From: Azolla pinnata
Lineage: Eukaryota; Streptophyta; Polypodiopsida; Salviniales; Salviniaceae
Reading direction: 5' to 3'
Assembly: GCA_037176905.1 (NCBI GenBank)
Contig: JBBBWG010004669.1
Coordinates: forward strand, 36,848-100,847
DNA length: 64,000 nucleotides
Below are positions 41,083-53,257 of the stretch, in pieces. Numbering within the stretch: the first letter of the stretch is position 1; every line of letters begins with the position of its first letter. Both the position numbers and the translations under genes were made by a program. The notes beneath the pieces were generated by a model. That model worked only from the letters and a program-made list of their open reading frames with translations. It made no database searches and was not told the DNA's origin.

Positions 41083-44000
41083 GAGATATATATCATCTCA
41101 GGATAGACATCTCTAATTTTTAGTTATGCCAATAGCTCCTCCATTGATTAGAAACTGCACAAGGATATACATGGACACTAAAACTGTACATACCTCCCTC
41201 CTAGTATTAACAGCCAGAGGTCAAGAATTCTCCATCTCAAATTCAAGTCATACCAGAGATCTTTTAAAGACAGCTGGACAGAAACTTTGCTAAAATGTAT
41301 ATCAACTACCTTCAACAGTTCTGTTGACCTAGTTACACAGTCATCAGTTGCATTACAGTCAAATAACAAGGCAACATTTTACACTGTTATCACTAGTTTA
41401 GCTCTTAAGAGACACTAATAGATCCTTTTCACATGGCATCTTCCAAACTGGCATACCTGGAATTGCTTGTGATCAAACTCAAGCCAGCAAAGAAGATAGC
41501 GACAGCAACTACAGCAAGGCACACAATACCACCAGTCCCAGAACCATATCTATTGAGAAATGCATCATAAAATACTTGCGCAATCGCGTAACCATGTGCA
41601 TCATTGTTAATGTCCAGTACATGATCCAAATCGATCACAGCAAAGGTTACACCAACAATGTATGCATATCCAACTATGATAGTAATAATCACCGTGCTTA
41701 TGATACTGTGAGGACCACTTTTGTCTGATGATTTTGTTTCTTCAGACTGCACACAAGCAATCGACCTTCATCAAGATTAATGTCCTACAATCTATATGAC
41801 CAGCTTTTGTTAGGGTTTAGGGTTTAGGGTTTAGTGCATAAATAATGATAAAAATTACCATGTGGGCCGCGGCGTCAAATCCAATGAATGAGTACTGGGC
41901 CATAAGAAGCCCAATGATGAATATATACGCATCACTTTTTATATTAAATGATTCTTCGACGTTAAAGTGTGTGAAAACGAGATTTACAGGTGCCCTTGTG
42001 GGGGAAACCACAGGTATAAGAACCATGAGGACAAATACACCTGTAAAACAATGAAGCATATCCGAAAATCATAACACCAATCTTATAACATCACATGTAT
42101 ATAGTCAAAAATGACACATAATAGAATGAAAGGACCTTCGAAGAATACCAATGATGTTCCATAAAACTGAAATCTTCCCAAGATGAGCAAGCAAATTGAT
42201 AGGAAGACTGTTCAATGCTGCATGAAGGAAAAGAAGGCCTCCATGAATGGCTAGAACTTGGTACTTATTTATCAAATATCCCCCATTTGAACTTCCCGTG
42301 CTCAGCAGTATAATTACTTGTAGAAGAATTGCCAAGGAGTAGTCAGCACTTGTAGTCACCGCCCACTAAATAGTTCATCAACCACTAAAGTTGAATATTC
42401 TAGATAGAAATCATCTTAAAAATGAATTAATTCCCCAGGCATACGAAACAATTTCATTTTCTTATAAATTATAGCTAGAAATCCCACCAATGCAGTGATC
42501 ATGTAAATACACACACCTGACCAACAATGTTGAACCTGCAATAACCGAATTCTGATTACATAAAAGCAAAGAAAAGCAACAGATAGATGCAGGCTATGTA
42601 GTTTGATTAGATCTTCATGTGAAAACTCATATCCAAAAAACTGAAAGGAAAGGTGAAAACATAAAGAAAACCTCGGATCCAATTATCCATTTCAACTAAA
42701 TCATAAGGTGAAACCTTAAAAACAAAAAGTTAGAAAAAAAAGAGTGAGCTAATTAGATTTTCTTATATGAATTCAAACGAGTTTTCATGCCCCAAATATC
42801 AAAACCAAAATAAAAAAGAAGTGGTCCTCGTTAATAACAAACTTGCAGTGCATTTGAACTAGTATTTATATAAGCAAACTGAAAACCATAATTTATTTTT
42901 CCCCTGATTCAAACCAATGAGGTGTTTTCACAGAGAAGATAATGAAAAGGTCATATGTTCACCATCACACAGAAAAACAAGAGCACAATTGTAAGCTAAT
43001 CAATCAGAACATCAGTAAGGAAAAGAGTCCAGGAATTCATAATTAAAAGACATCATCTTTCGGGATTAGAAACAAGGTTACCATCCAGTTACCCAAGCGG
43101 CAAAAGGTCCCCATTCCTTGCCAGCTAGTTTGTAGCTCCAAAAATATAGGGCCCCAGAAGTAGGATAAACCGAGCATATTTCAGCCATGGATAGGGCAAC
43201 AAACAAATTAAAAACACTTGCAATAATCCATCCATAGATCATGGAGATCGGACCTCCATATGAAAGCCCTGTGTTGTATAATGGGGTCACCCCACCCAGG
43301 ATTGACATGATGGTGAAGGTTAGGGCAAAGTTCGTAACAACTCTGAAAGCTCCAAATATTTTAGCTTTAGTAATTAACAAAGAAAATTTTAGCCAAAGCA
43401 ATAAAAAGGGTAAGAAACTGTGTACATCTACTGTTTATCAGCCAACAGAGAATTTTTCATAAAGACTATAAGAAATGGATATGAAAAGCATCGTGTTGTT
43501 TGAACTACTGATATCACAAAAAGAGAGAAAGATATGGATATGAAATGAATTATCCTGTTTATTATTTTTAAAATTGGAGTTTTGTCTCTGTAATCACAAG
43601 GACATAACAAATTTTATAAAGAAAAAAAAAAGAAGAATTTTGTTTTACAGAGCATCCCGGTTTTCTAACCAGCACCAGAGGAAATGTTTTTATCTTTGTG
43701 AGGAAATTTTTCGCAAAGAGAGAAAGAAATGCATATGAAAAACATTCTGTTATTTTAATCAATAAAATTGCAAACATACGGACTTAATGAATTTTATATA
43801 AACAAAATTGCATAGTAGATATTGCATGAGGACTTGATGAATTTTACAAAAACGAAAATTGCCTTGTAGAGTCTATTTGTTTTTCCAGCCAGCAGATGTG
43901 ATTGTCAATTTCACAACGATATTAAGCAAAAACGCGGACATTGTGGTACAATGAGGAGATGAAGGACATGAAAATACGCGATCAAAATGAAACGCAACAA

Positions 44001-44190
44001 AATACATTGGCCAGTCATGCAAAGAAACGATGATGGTTAGGACAGCAAGTTTTGGAAAACAGGAGAGAGATAGAGAGAGAGAGGGAGGGAGGGATTACGT
44101 GAGTTCTCGTTTGAGCTCTTGCTTGTAGCCGAGTTCGCGAAGCCGTCTTTGACCTGAATCAAGCACCCGGGAAATTGCAGAGATGGCCAT
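40220..44190 (-). CDS. Amino-acid/GABA permease, BAT1 family, copy 1 (intact), 8 exons
   Basis: APC-superfamily transporter of the plant BAT1/GABP type; the Arabidopsis member is described as a bidirectional amino-acid transporter and as a mitochondrial GABA permease. Exons 5' to 3': 44190-44099, 43342-43082, 42535-42517 (19-nt micro-exon FNIVGQ), 42365-42149, 42040-41859, 41746-41457, 40837-40708, 40585-40220. Sum 1557 nt, 518 residues; the family is usually about 515-520. Landmarks: GQRRLRELGYKQELKREL at the N-terminus, LYNTGLSYGGP and MAEICSVYPTSGALYFW in the first membrane segments, MAQYSFIGFDAAAHM, RYGSGTGGIVCL, MVYAFSRDGAMPFS, FRVTLGRKSF and a WFKGP C-terminal end. About 12 membrane segments are expected from the family. 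The intron between exons 5 and 6 carries a telomeric insertion. No disabling change seen. Localisation and substrate are inferred from the family only. Confidence 0.93.
41041..41080. repeat. (CATA)n microsatellite in BAT1 copy 1 intron
   Basis: Tandem CATA units in the intron between exons 6 and 7. The equivalent intron of copy 2 has a related CATA/TA/GA compound tract (48960-49026). Confidence 0.85.
41809..41834. repeat. Interstitial telomeric heptamers in BAT1 copy 1 intron
   Basis: About three and a half TTTAGGG units lie in the intron between exons 5 and 6. The flanks (CTTTTGTTA before, GTGCATAA after) are shared with copy 2, which has only four bases between them; copy 3 is likewise short. 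Confidence 0.9.
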
Positions 44191-44405
44191 CACAAGGGCG
44201 TCCGAAGAAGGAAGGAAGGAAGGAAGGAAGGAAGGTGTAGAAGACGGGTCCTTTCCCTTCTTCTTCCTCTGATTCTGCTTTTCTGCTGCTACTTGTTGAG
44301 GCGTTGACTTGTGGAGGCGTTTACCGCAACAGTCCACGATCCCCCCCCCGCCGCTGCAATGACGACGTATCTGAGAGAAGCTTCCGGATGCTGCGGCTCG
44401 GAGAG

Positions 44406-44433
44406 CTCAACCGATCCCGGCTTTCGCCATCGC
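44406..44433 (-). promoter_or_regulatory. Conserved upstream motif of BAT1 genes (copy 1)
   Basis: TCAACCGATCCCGGCTTTC followed by GCCATCGCC, about 215 bp upstream of the start codon. The same motif stands upstream of copies 2 and 3 in the same orientation. It may be a leader or a promoter element; function unknown. Confidence 0.45.
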
Positions 44434-44559
44434 CCGCTCCGCTCGCAGGTCGCAGGAACGGCGATTCATCGATCGCTGCAGAGGTCCGTTTCTCTGAGAC
44501 AGAAAAACACAACAACAACAAAAACAGAAAGAAGAACAAATAACTGAAGAAGAAAACAA

Positions 44560-45045
44560 ACAAGTGACAAATTTCTGACTCACAGTATAAACGACAGTTT
44601 AACGCTAACTGAAATCACATAATTACAAATTAACTCCTAATCTTACTCTTCCACTGAAAATGAACACCCGATTAATTCCGCTACTATCATCGATTCCGCT
44701 CCCGATCGCTTCCCGCTGATTGATCCCGATCGATTCGCTTATTATATTCGGCTAGCTGAAGTTAATCATTACATGGTCGACATCAAATGAATCGACACGT
44801 TAATCGGTTGCTTCGATTCTGAAACTTCCCGACTTCGGTCAGCCGGATGTAGGAAGGGAATCGGTTCAGATCATTTCGCGAGAAGCGATTACGGACGAAA
44901 CCAATACTGGTGGAATTAACTGGGTGTTAGATTTTAGCGGAAGATAAGATTAGGCGTTAATTTGTGATTTTTTATTTCAGTCGGCATTAAGAATGTAATT
45001 TATAATTTGGCTAGTCGTTCGTCTATAATTCTCCCTGATAATAAT
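44560..45045. repeat. AACGCCTA palindromic element, copy 4
   Basis: The clearest palindrome of the family. The left arm (ACAAATTAACTCCTAATCTT, CTTCCACTGAAAATGAACAC, then a GATTAATTCCG block) is the inverse of the right arm (GGAATTAACTGGGTGTTAGA, GCGGAAGATAAGATTAGGCG). The distal ends are the related TTTAACGCTAACTGAAAT and GGCTAGTCGTTCGTCTATAA. Lies just upstream of BAT1 copy 1. Confidence 0.75.
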
Positions 45046-45052
45046 AATAATA

Positions 45053-45470
45053 GGGAAAATTACCCAAACAACACCTAAAAACATCTTAAATTACATTTTA
45101 ATGCCTAGTTTGAATAATTAACACTCAATTGACTGATTAATACCTAAGTCAATGAATTGTGAGCTCAGTTAACACCGGGTCAATCAACTGATCAACATTC
45201 AAATTGTTGATTAGCATCGAATTAATGCGTTAATCGATTCATTAGGCTCTAAAATTACCGATTTTTGTTAATCGAATGTGGTACGGAATCGATTAAGATC
45301 GATTCGTGGAAAGCGATTAGGAACAAAATCAAATAATGTTCTACTAATGGAATTAATTGGGTGTTAATTTTTAGTGGAAAACGCGAGTAGACATTAATTT
45401 ATAATTTCTGATTTTTGTATGCATTAAAATGTAATTTATAATTTTGTTAGGCATGTCTTGGTAATTCTCC
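45053..45470. repeat. AACGCCTA palindromic element, copy 5
   Basis: Left end GGGAAAATTACCCAAACAAC with TTACATTTTAATGCCTAG; core AATTGTGAGCTCAGTTAACA; right arm TTGGGTGTTAATTTTTAGTG, then TAAAATGTAATTTATAATTT and a GTTAGGCATGTCTTGGTAAT end. Part of a head-to-tail run of four elements. Confidence 0.75.
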
Positions 45471-45489
45471 CAATAATAAATTACTTTTT

Positions 45490-45850
45490 AAGGCCGACTT
45501 AAAAGAAAAAATTAGAAATTAACACCTACTCTCACCTTTCGCTCGAACTCAATACCTAATTAATTCCATTAGTATAAAGTTATTTTTTTCCTGATAGCTT
45601 CCCTCTAATTAATCCTAATAAATTCCCTTAGTACGTTCGATTAACAAAAGTTAGAAATTTTAGAATCGAATTATTTGATTAATCAATTAATTAAGTTGAT
45701 GTTAATTGGGTTCACAATTAATTGATTTGGTGTTAATCAATTAATAGAGCGTTAATTCTTAAAACTATACACTAATTTGTAATTTCTAGTTTTACAAAGC
45801 AGTAAAATTTAATCTATAATTTTGTTAGGCGTTTTTGGTTAATTTCCCTA
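45490..45850. repeat. AACGCCTA palindromic element, copy 6
   Basis: Left arm AGAAATTAACACCTACTCTC and ACCTAATTAATTCCATTAGT, core GGGTTCACAATTAATTGATT (inverse of the GTGAGCTC-type core), right end TTTGTTAGGCGTTTTTGGTT followed by an ATAATAATAATAG run. Confidence 0.7.
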
Positions 45851-45902
45851 CTAATAATAATAATAGAGAGCAAATTGGGGATTTATAAATTAGTTTTTAT
45901 TT

Positions 45903-46855
45903 TTGGGAAAATTACCCAAAAAACGTCTAGCAAAATTATTAATTACATTTTAATTGTAGAATTTATAGACTAACCGTCGAAATTTAGCGCCTTTGTCTTA
46001 CTAATCGCTTCCATACATCTCTTCTAATGTTCATTGATTCGTAACCTTTTTGCTACTAATTGCTAATTGCTCCCACTTCCCACTATTGTTTACTAATTGA
46101 ATTCCTTATTACTATATTTGATTAACAGAAGTTAGTGTAATTTCATAATCTAATTAATCAGGGTTTAGGAATTATGATTCATAATCTAATTAATTTGGTG
46201 TTAATCAACTAATTGGGCATTTATTTTCAGTGAGAGATAAAACTAGTTGATCAACTAAAATTAGTTGATAAAACTATAAAACAAACCCTTATCTATAAAA
46301 TTAGTTGATCTGTTTTATTTGACCCATTACATCTTAAATAAATGTTGGATTGTTTTATTTCCTATTGATTATTTTTTTATATAAAAGTGATCCTATCATT
46401 AATTATAATCAAGTTGTATCAAAGGCTACAATCACAAAGTAGACACAATTAAAAGCTCTCCAAATGAGTGAGTGTGTGTGTGTGTATATATATGCCTAGC
46501 AAATCTAAAAATAATCGGTGTTCACGCTAATTAAATCATAATCTTGATCGCCTCCGATTTACTTATCAGAATTTAGGGTTGGGGTCCGACCAAATCAAAG
46601 GTTAATCAACAATGGAGCAGCGTATCTGAGAATGCTCCAGTTATATTACATAATCCGCAGTAATTAGATCACGCGATTGAGATGATGGCCTAATTACATC
46701 GGAGGCGATCAAGATTATGGCTTAATTAGCGGAAACGCTGATTACGAAACAGTGGTAACAAGACTAGGCGGGAATCTGTAATTTCCAATACGAATAGGCG
46801 TTAAAATGCAATTTAAAATTTTACCAAGCATTTATTTTGTAATTCTCCCTATATA
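45903..46855. repeat. AACGCCTA palindromic element, copy 7, interrupted
   Basis: Left end GGGAAAATTACCCAAAAAAC with AATTACATTTTAATTG; the right end (TAATTTCCAATACG, AGGCGTTAAAATGCAATTT, GTAATTCTCCCT) lies about 500 bp further on, after an unrelated foldback element at 46520-46742. An (ATAG)n tract follows at about 46855-46875. Confidence 0.6.
46520..46742. mobile_element. Second foldback (MITE-like) element nested in copy 7
   Basis: Inverted arms of about 38 bp: the left arm holds CGCTAATTAA, ATAATCTTGATCGCCTCCGA (46533 region to 46557); the right arm (about 46697-46733) is the reverse complement with only a few mismatches. About 140 bp of unrelated sequence lies between. Non-coding; target duplication not determined. 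Confidence 0.7.
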
Positions 46856-47126
46856 TAGATAGATAGATAGATAGATAATTTTATTGTATTGGCGTCTGTG
46901 ACCATGTCCTCTACGTTACGGCAGGAATCGTAATCGCTTCTACAGCTCCATGATCATCAGATATGGCAGATATGGAGAATTGACAGAGATTTTTATAACT
47001 ATGCCGTTGGCTGCAACCCCGACGTTGTTGCATGCATGCATGCTTGCAGGCGATACGTGAGACTGATGGATTGATTGACTGATTGGCCACCTTCTGCGTC
47101 TTACGTGTATACAAGGGCACAAACTC

Positions 47127-47362
47127 CTTAGCCCCCTCTTAGGGTTTTAGGGTTTTAGGTTTTAGGGTTTAGGGTTTAGGATTCTATCATCACGCTTCTT
47201 CCCGCAAGTGATCAAGGGATCCAATTCTCATGCCTAAACCCTAACCCCTAACCCCTGATCTAAACGCGAACACACTTAAACCCTGAACCCTGACCAGCTA
47301 ACCACATACACACTTAAAACCCTAAGCCCTGAACCCTCACTCCTAGACCCTCAATTACCCTA
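47127..47362. repeat. Head-to-head degenerate telomeric repeats
   Basis: About 47135-47180 reads as variants of TTTAGGG/TTTTAGGG. After about 50 bp of other sequence, 47232-47362 reads as degenerate CCCTAAA/CCCTAA/CCCTGA units. The two blocks face each other, with G-rich strand first and C-rich strand second on the plus strand. Confidence 0.85.
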
Positions 47363-47929
47363 AGTTTAACCTAATTTGTAGTCAGGTGGGCCAAGCTAGC
47401 GCATTGTAAAAGGCCGAGCTTGCCATCTCCGAGCTCCAATGTGTTGCAGCTGATCCAGAGCTTCAGCTCTAGGAACCTATTTGTGCTGGAGATGGTGACC
47501 TTGTCAAGTAAAAAGTCAAATTGTTTTGATTTTCAATGATGTCGTTACACTAGTCAAGTAGATTAAACTTCCCATTGTTATTTCTCATTAATAAAACACC
47601 ACATCGATTAAACGGGAGGGAATCGAGGCCTCGACTGACAAAAGTAATATCAAACCCATCAATGCTTTAAACCCTGACCAAAATTGATAAACAGAACCAC
47701 AAAGGAATTGATTCACAGCCAAGCATGGAAGTCTGAAATTTCTCTTTGCTTTTTTCTTATTTGTTCTTTTCATACACACTTACAGATTACAAAAGAGACA
47801 AACTTCTCTGATCACAGACAGCTTGATGGAACCAACAAGGGGTTGATGGATCAAAGCAATCCAATAAAAACAAACCATGGCGAGATATGTTCGCCAGTGG
47901 AATCTTCAAGGGGGACATATGCGAAGGTT

Positions 47930-48190
47930 GATGCGGCAAATTGGGACTTTTGTACACTCTTTGCAGCAGTGCATTCGCAGTATGACACGAGGATTCAATC
48001 CCTTGTTGGAGATGGATCATCAACATTTGGAATGGGGCCTTTGAACCAAGTCTTCGCACTGATGCGGCAATTGGGACTTTTGTACATTGTTTGCAGCAGT
48101 GCATTCGCAGTATGACACGAGGATTCAATCCCTTGTTGGAGATGGATCATCCACATTTGGAATGGGGCCTTTGAACCAAGTCTTCGCACT
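47930..48190 (-). repeat. 131-bp tandem duplication of BAT1 copy 2 3' end
   Basis: Two direct copies (about 47930-48060 and 48061-48190) share GGGACTTTTGTACA, GCAGTGCATTCGCAGTATGA and GAATGGGGCCTTTGAACCAA. The unit spans the last ~65 bp of the terminal exon plus 3' UTR, so an extra exon tail lies downstream of the stop. Copy 1 has a single copy. Confidence 0.9.
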
Positions 48191-48959
48191 TACAAACCAA
48201 CTAGCCATGATGAGGAAAGTTGTACAACCGACTGCAACAGGGGTGTAGTTCAAGCTCTTTGCCCTCACTGGATATACTACCGGTAAAGACAATAAGATTG
48301 TGATTAAAGCAACCCAGAATACAGCCAACCAACCGATGATAACACCCCACGATCCCAGATTGAAAGGACCGGCCACGAAGCTTTTCCTCCCCAATGTCAC
48401 CCTGAAGAGGCATGGCAAAGCATAGGCAATAAATAAACCTACACTGGCAATGGAAACCATGGCTTGGAACGCTACCGAACTCCCCAAGGACTGCATATTA
48501 TTTTTATTATTATGAAGCCAAAAGAAAGACAACTCATCAGAAGAAGTGCTCACCACATAGGAATGTAATCTGAAAAACAAAACACGGAAAAGACGACAAG
48601 AAAAATGCCGCAACATACCGGTACAGCCATAAGAAATGAGATTGATGCAGAAAGCCAGACTGCGTTCAAAGGTACTTCCCACTTGTTCACCACATGCCAC
48701 CGTTCAGAGAAAGGCACGGCACCATCTCTTCAGAACGCATATAGCATCCTATATTGGCGAGAAACAAAAACAAGCCAGCAGAATCGAACAGCAAAAGCAT
48801 TGGGACTCATCACAGTTGTCTAGGTCTGATGAGAAGAGAACATCACAAAAAAACCGAATCTGCCTATAAAACATGCAAAACATATTTCAAGATTTTCCGG
48901 CAGCTTCTTGAGGGCATTCAGCAGATGCTGTATCCCATGGAAAGAACGACAATATACAG

Positions 48960-49026
<67 letters not shown>
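48960..49026. repeat. Compound (CATA)n(TA)n(GA)n microsatellite in copy 2 intron
   Basis: Tandem CATA, TA and GA runs in the intron between exons 6 and 7. Confidence 0.9.
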
Positions 49027-52000
49027 TATCATCTCAGGATAGACACCTCTAATTTTTAGTCATGCCAATAGCTCCTCCATTGGCTAGAAATTGCACAACA
49101 AGACAGTAGCTGCACTTATTTGTACACTCCTTAATCAATTTCCAATGTTGACTTTGTACTACAAACAAGGATATACATGGACACCAAAACTATACATACC
49201 TCCTAGTATTAACAGCCAGAGGTCAAGAATTCTCCATCTCAAATTCAAGTCATACCAGAGATCTTTTAAAGACAGCTGGACAGAAACTTTGCTAAAATGA
49301 ATATCAACTACCTTTAACAATTCTGTTGACCTAGTTACACAATCATCAGTTGCATTACTGTCGAATAATAAGGCAATATTCTACACTGCAATCACTAGTC
49401 TGGCTCACAAGAGACACTAATAGATCCTTTTCACTTGGCATCTTCCAAAATCAGCATACCTGGAATTGCTTGTGATATAACTCAAGCCACAAAAGAAGAT
49501 AGCCCACTACAGCAAGGCACACAATACCACCAGTCCCAGAACCATATCTGTTCAGAAATGCATCATAAAATACTTGCGCAATTGCGTAACCATGTGCATC
49601 ATTGTTAATGTCCAGTACATGATCCAAATCGGTCACAGCAAAGGTTACACCAACAACGTACGCATATCCAACTATGATAGTAATAACCACCGTGCTTATG
49701 ATACTGTAAGGACCATTTTTGTCTGACGATTTTGTTTCTTCAGACTGCATGCAAACAATCCACCCTAATCAAGATTAGAGTCCTAGAATCTATATGACCA
49801 GCTTTTGTTATGCAGTGCATAAGTAATGTTAGAAATTACCATGTGGGCCGCAGCGTCAAATCCAATGAATGAGTACTGGGCCATAAGAAGCCCAATGATG
49901 AATATATACGCATCACTTTTTATATTAAATGATTCTTCGACATTAAAGTGTGTAAAAACGAAATTTGCAGACGCCCTTGTGGGGGAAACCACAGGTATAA
50001 GAACCATGAGGACAAATACACCTGTAAAATAATGAAGGATATCCAAAAATCATAACGCCAATCCTATAACATCACATGTATTTAGCTACAAATGACACAT
50101 AATAGAATTCAAAAGGACCTTAGAAGACTACCAATGATGTTCCATAAAACTGCAATCTTCCCAAACTGAGAAAGCCAATTGATAGGAAGGCTGTTCAATG
50201 CTGCATGAAGGAAAAGAAGGCCTCCATGAATAGCTAGAACTTGGTACTTATTTATCAAATATCCCCCATTAGAACCTCCCGTGCTCAGCAGTATAATTAC
50301 TTGTAGAAGCATTGCCAAGGAGTAGTCCGTACTTGTAGTTGCAGCCCACTAAATAGTTCATCAACCACTAAAATTAAATATACTTGATAGGAATCATCTT
50401 ACAAATGAATTATTTCCCCAGGCATAAGAAGCAAGTTCATTTTCTTATAAATTGAAGCTAGAAATCCCACCAATGACGTGATCATGTATATACACACACC
50501 TGACCAACAATGTTGAACCTGCAATAACAGAATTCTGATTACATAAAAGCAAAGCAAGCAAAAAGATAGATCCAGGCTATGCAAAATTATTCTATCTATG
50601 TATTTTGATTAGGTCTTCATGTGAAAACTCAAATCCAAAAAACTGAGAGTAAAAGTGAAAACATAAAGAAGATATTGGAACCAATGATGCATTTCAACTA
50701 AATCATAAAATAAAACGAGATTTCATGTGTCAAAAATCAAAAGCAAAATATTAGAAAGAGAGGTCCTCGTTAATAACAGAATTGCCATGCATTTGAACTA
50801 GTACTTAAATAAGCAAACTTAAAATCATTATTTCTTTTTCCTCTGATTCAAACCAACGAGGAGGTTTCACAGAGCAGATAATAAAAAGGTCATATGTTCA
50901 CCATCACACAGAAAAACAAGAGCACACTTGTAAGCTAATCAATGAGCACATCATTAAGATAGCCGTCCAGGAATTCATAATTAAAAGACACCATCTTTCT
51001 GGATTAGAAACAAGTTTACCATCCAGTTACCCAAGCGGCAAAAGGTCCCCATTTCTCGCCAGCTAGTTTGTAGCTCCAGAAATATAGCCCTCCAGAAGTA
51101 GGATAAACCGAGCATATTTCAGCCATGGATAGGGAAACAAACGTATTAAAAATACTTGCAATGATCCATCCATAGATCATGGCGATCGGACCTCCATAGG
51201 AAAGCCCTATGTTGTATAATGGGGTCACCCCAGCCAGGATTGACATGATAGCGAAAGTTATTGCAAAGTTTGTAACAACTCTGAAAGCTCCAAATATTAT
51301 AGCTTTAGTAATTAGCAAAGAAAATTTTAGCCAAAATAATAGAAAGGGTAAGAAAAATACATTCACTGTGTACTTTCTACTGTTTATCAGCCAACAGAGA
51401 AATTCTTATAAAGACTAAAAGAAATGGATATGAAAAGCATCATGTTGTTAGAACTACTGATATCACAAAAAGAGAGAAAGATATGGATCTGAAATGAATT
51501 ATCTCGTTGTTTATTTTAAAATTTGGAATTTTGACTCTGTAATCATGAGGACATAACAAATTTTATAAAAAACACGAAGAATTTTATTTTATAAAGTCTC
51601 CCAGTTTTTTACCCAAGACAGGAAGGAAATTCTTCACAAAGAGCGAAAATAAATGGAGCTCAAAAGAATTATGTTCTTTTAATTTTTGAGATTGAGTTCT
51701 TCTTGTAAGCAGGAGGATTTAATGAACTTTTCAAGAATAGCAGGAAAAATCGTCTATGTAGATTCTACTTTTTCCAGCCAACAGAAGAGAATTTTCACAA
51801 GGAAAAAAAAGAAATGCATGTGAAAAAGTGTATTGTTTTAATAAGTAAAATTGATGCGTTTTATTCCGTTGTCATGAGAACCTGGTGAATTTAACATAAG
51901 AACCAAAATTGCATCGTAAATTCCACCATTTTCAGTCAAAAGAGGATATACTGAATTTCACAAAAAAAAGGAAGAAAAATCATTCTGTAGATTCTACTTG

Positions 52001-52599
52001 TTCAACCAGCAGAGGAAGTTTTTAACAAAGAGAGAAAAACAAATGCATATTATGAAAAATTTATGTTGGTTTAACTAATGAAAAAAAAAAAAAATTGCAA
52101 ACATGACGATCTAATGATTTTTACAAAAAGAAACCACAATCGATTCTGCTGTTTATTCATCCAATGGAGAACTATTCGCAGAGAGAGAAAATAGAGATGT
52201 TTATGTTAAAAAACGTGTTTTGATTAGAAAATTTGAAGAGGTTTTATGTTGAGCATGAGGATTTCATGAAGTTATTACATACAGAAGAAAAAATAAGGAC
52301 TATATAATATATATTCATATACATATACATATATCATATGACTATATTGCATATGGAATCTCACAATTGAAGCTAGAGCAGTGCAAAGAATGCAAAAGAG
52401 GATGAACTGTTGTTATAGTGAAGAGACACAAAAAAACAACGGTTTCTAGCACGATCAGACACATGACTCATGTGGGCTTTATCTTAATATAACCAATGAG
52501 GATGACAATGATATCAATAGTAGCGGTCTTAAACAAAATCTGCACATGAAAATACAGGAGAAAAATGATGATCTTAAATAATATTTGGGACATGGCAAT

Positions 52600-52790
52600 A
52601 CATGAGACAATGATGATGATGATCATCATCATGTCCACATTCTGTTTAATACATGACGACGATGATCATCACCATCATCATCATGTGTTAAACGAAATGT
52701 GGACATGGCAATACATGAGAAAATGATAATGATTATGATGATGATGATAATCATCATCACCATCATCATCATCATTATCAACAGCAATGA
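52600..52790. repeat. ATG/CAT triplet-rich inverted repeats in copy 2 intron 1
   Basis: ATGTCCACATTCTGTTTAAT (about 52633) is inverted as TTAAACGAAATGTGGACAT (about 52688-52706), flanked by (GAT)n/(ATC)n runs that are themselves complementary. Related single units occur in intron 1 of copies 1 and 3. Confidence 0.75.
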
Positions 52791-53257
52791 CATTAAACAA
52801 ACTGCGGACAATGTGGTACATGAGGAAATTAAGGACATGAAAATACGCGAGTAAAACGAAATGCAACAAAATACATGAGCCAGTGATGCAAAGAAACGAT
52901 GATGGTTATGACAACGAGTTTTGGAAAACAGGAGAGAGAGAGAGAGAGAGAAGGATTACGTGAGTTCTCGTTTGAGCTCTTGCTTGTAGCCGAGCTCATA
53001 AAGCCGTCTTTGACCAGAATCAAACAATCGGGCAATGGCAGAGATGGCCATAGCAAGGGCGTGCGTCCGAAGAAATAGGAAGGAAGGTGTCGTAGTAGAC
53101 CAGAAGGGCTTTTCCCTCCTCCTCCTCCTCCTCCTCGTCCTTCTTCTTCTTCTGATTCTGCTTTCTGCTTTGCTACTTGTTGAGGCGTTTACCGCTACAG
53201 TCTACCGACGACGACGACGTAATTGAGGAGCTTCCCGATCCTGGGACCTCAGAGTGG

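Larger units (their letters stand above)
48125..53051 (-). pseudogene. BAT1-family permease, copy 2, pseudogene
   Basis: Same eight-exon layout as copy 1: 53051-52960, 51280-51020, 50518-50500, 50348-50132, 50021-49840, 49744-49460, 48748-48619, 48490-48125, all with consensus splice sites. Two lesions break it. Exon 6 is 285 nt instead of 290: five bases are missing near 49503-49508, just after CLAVV, shifting the frame. Exon 7 has TGA at 48732-48730, where copy 1 has TCA (serine of AFSRDGA). A shifted reading also stops within exon 7, so the product would end near residue 365 of about 518. Exons 1-5 and 8 are otherwise intact and very close to copy 1, so the loss looks recent. It may still be transcribed. 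An assembly error is the main alternative, but two independent lesions argue against it. Confidence 0.87.

Noticed and set aside
50100-50348. Suspected one-base insertion in exon 4 of transporter copy 2
   Set aside because: Rechecking the bases and exon length (217 nt, same as copies 1 and 3) showed the frame is intact; only exons 6 and 7 carry lesions.
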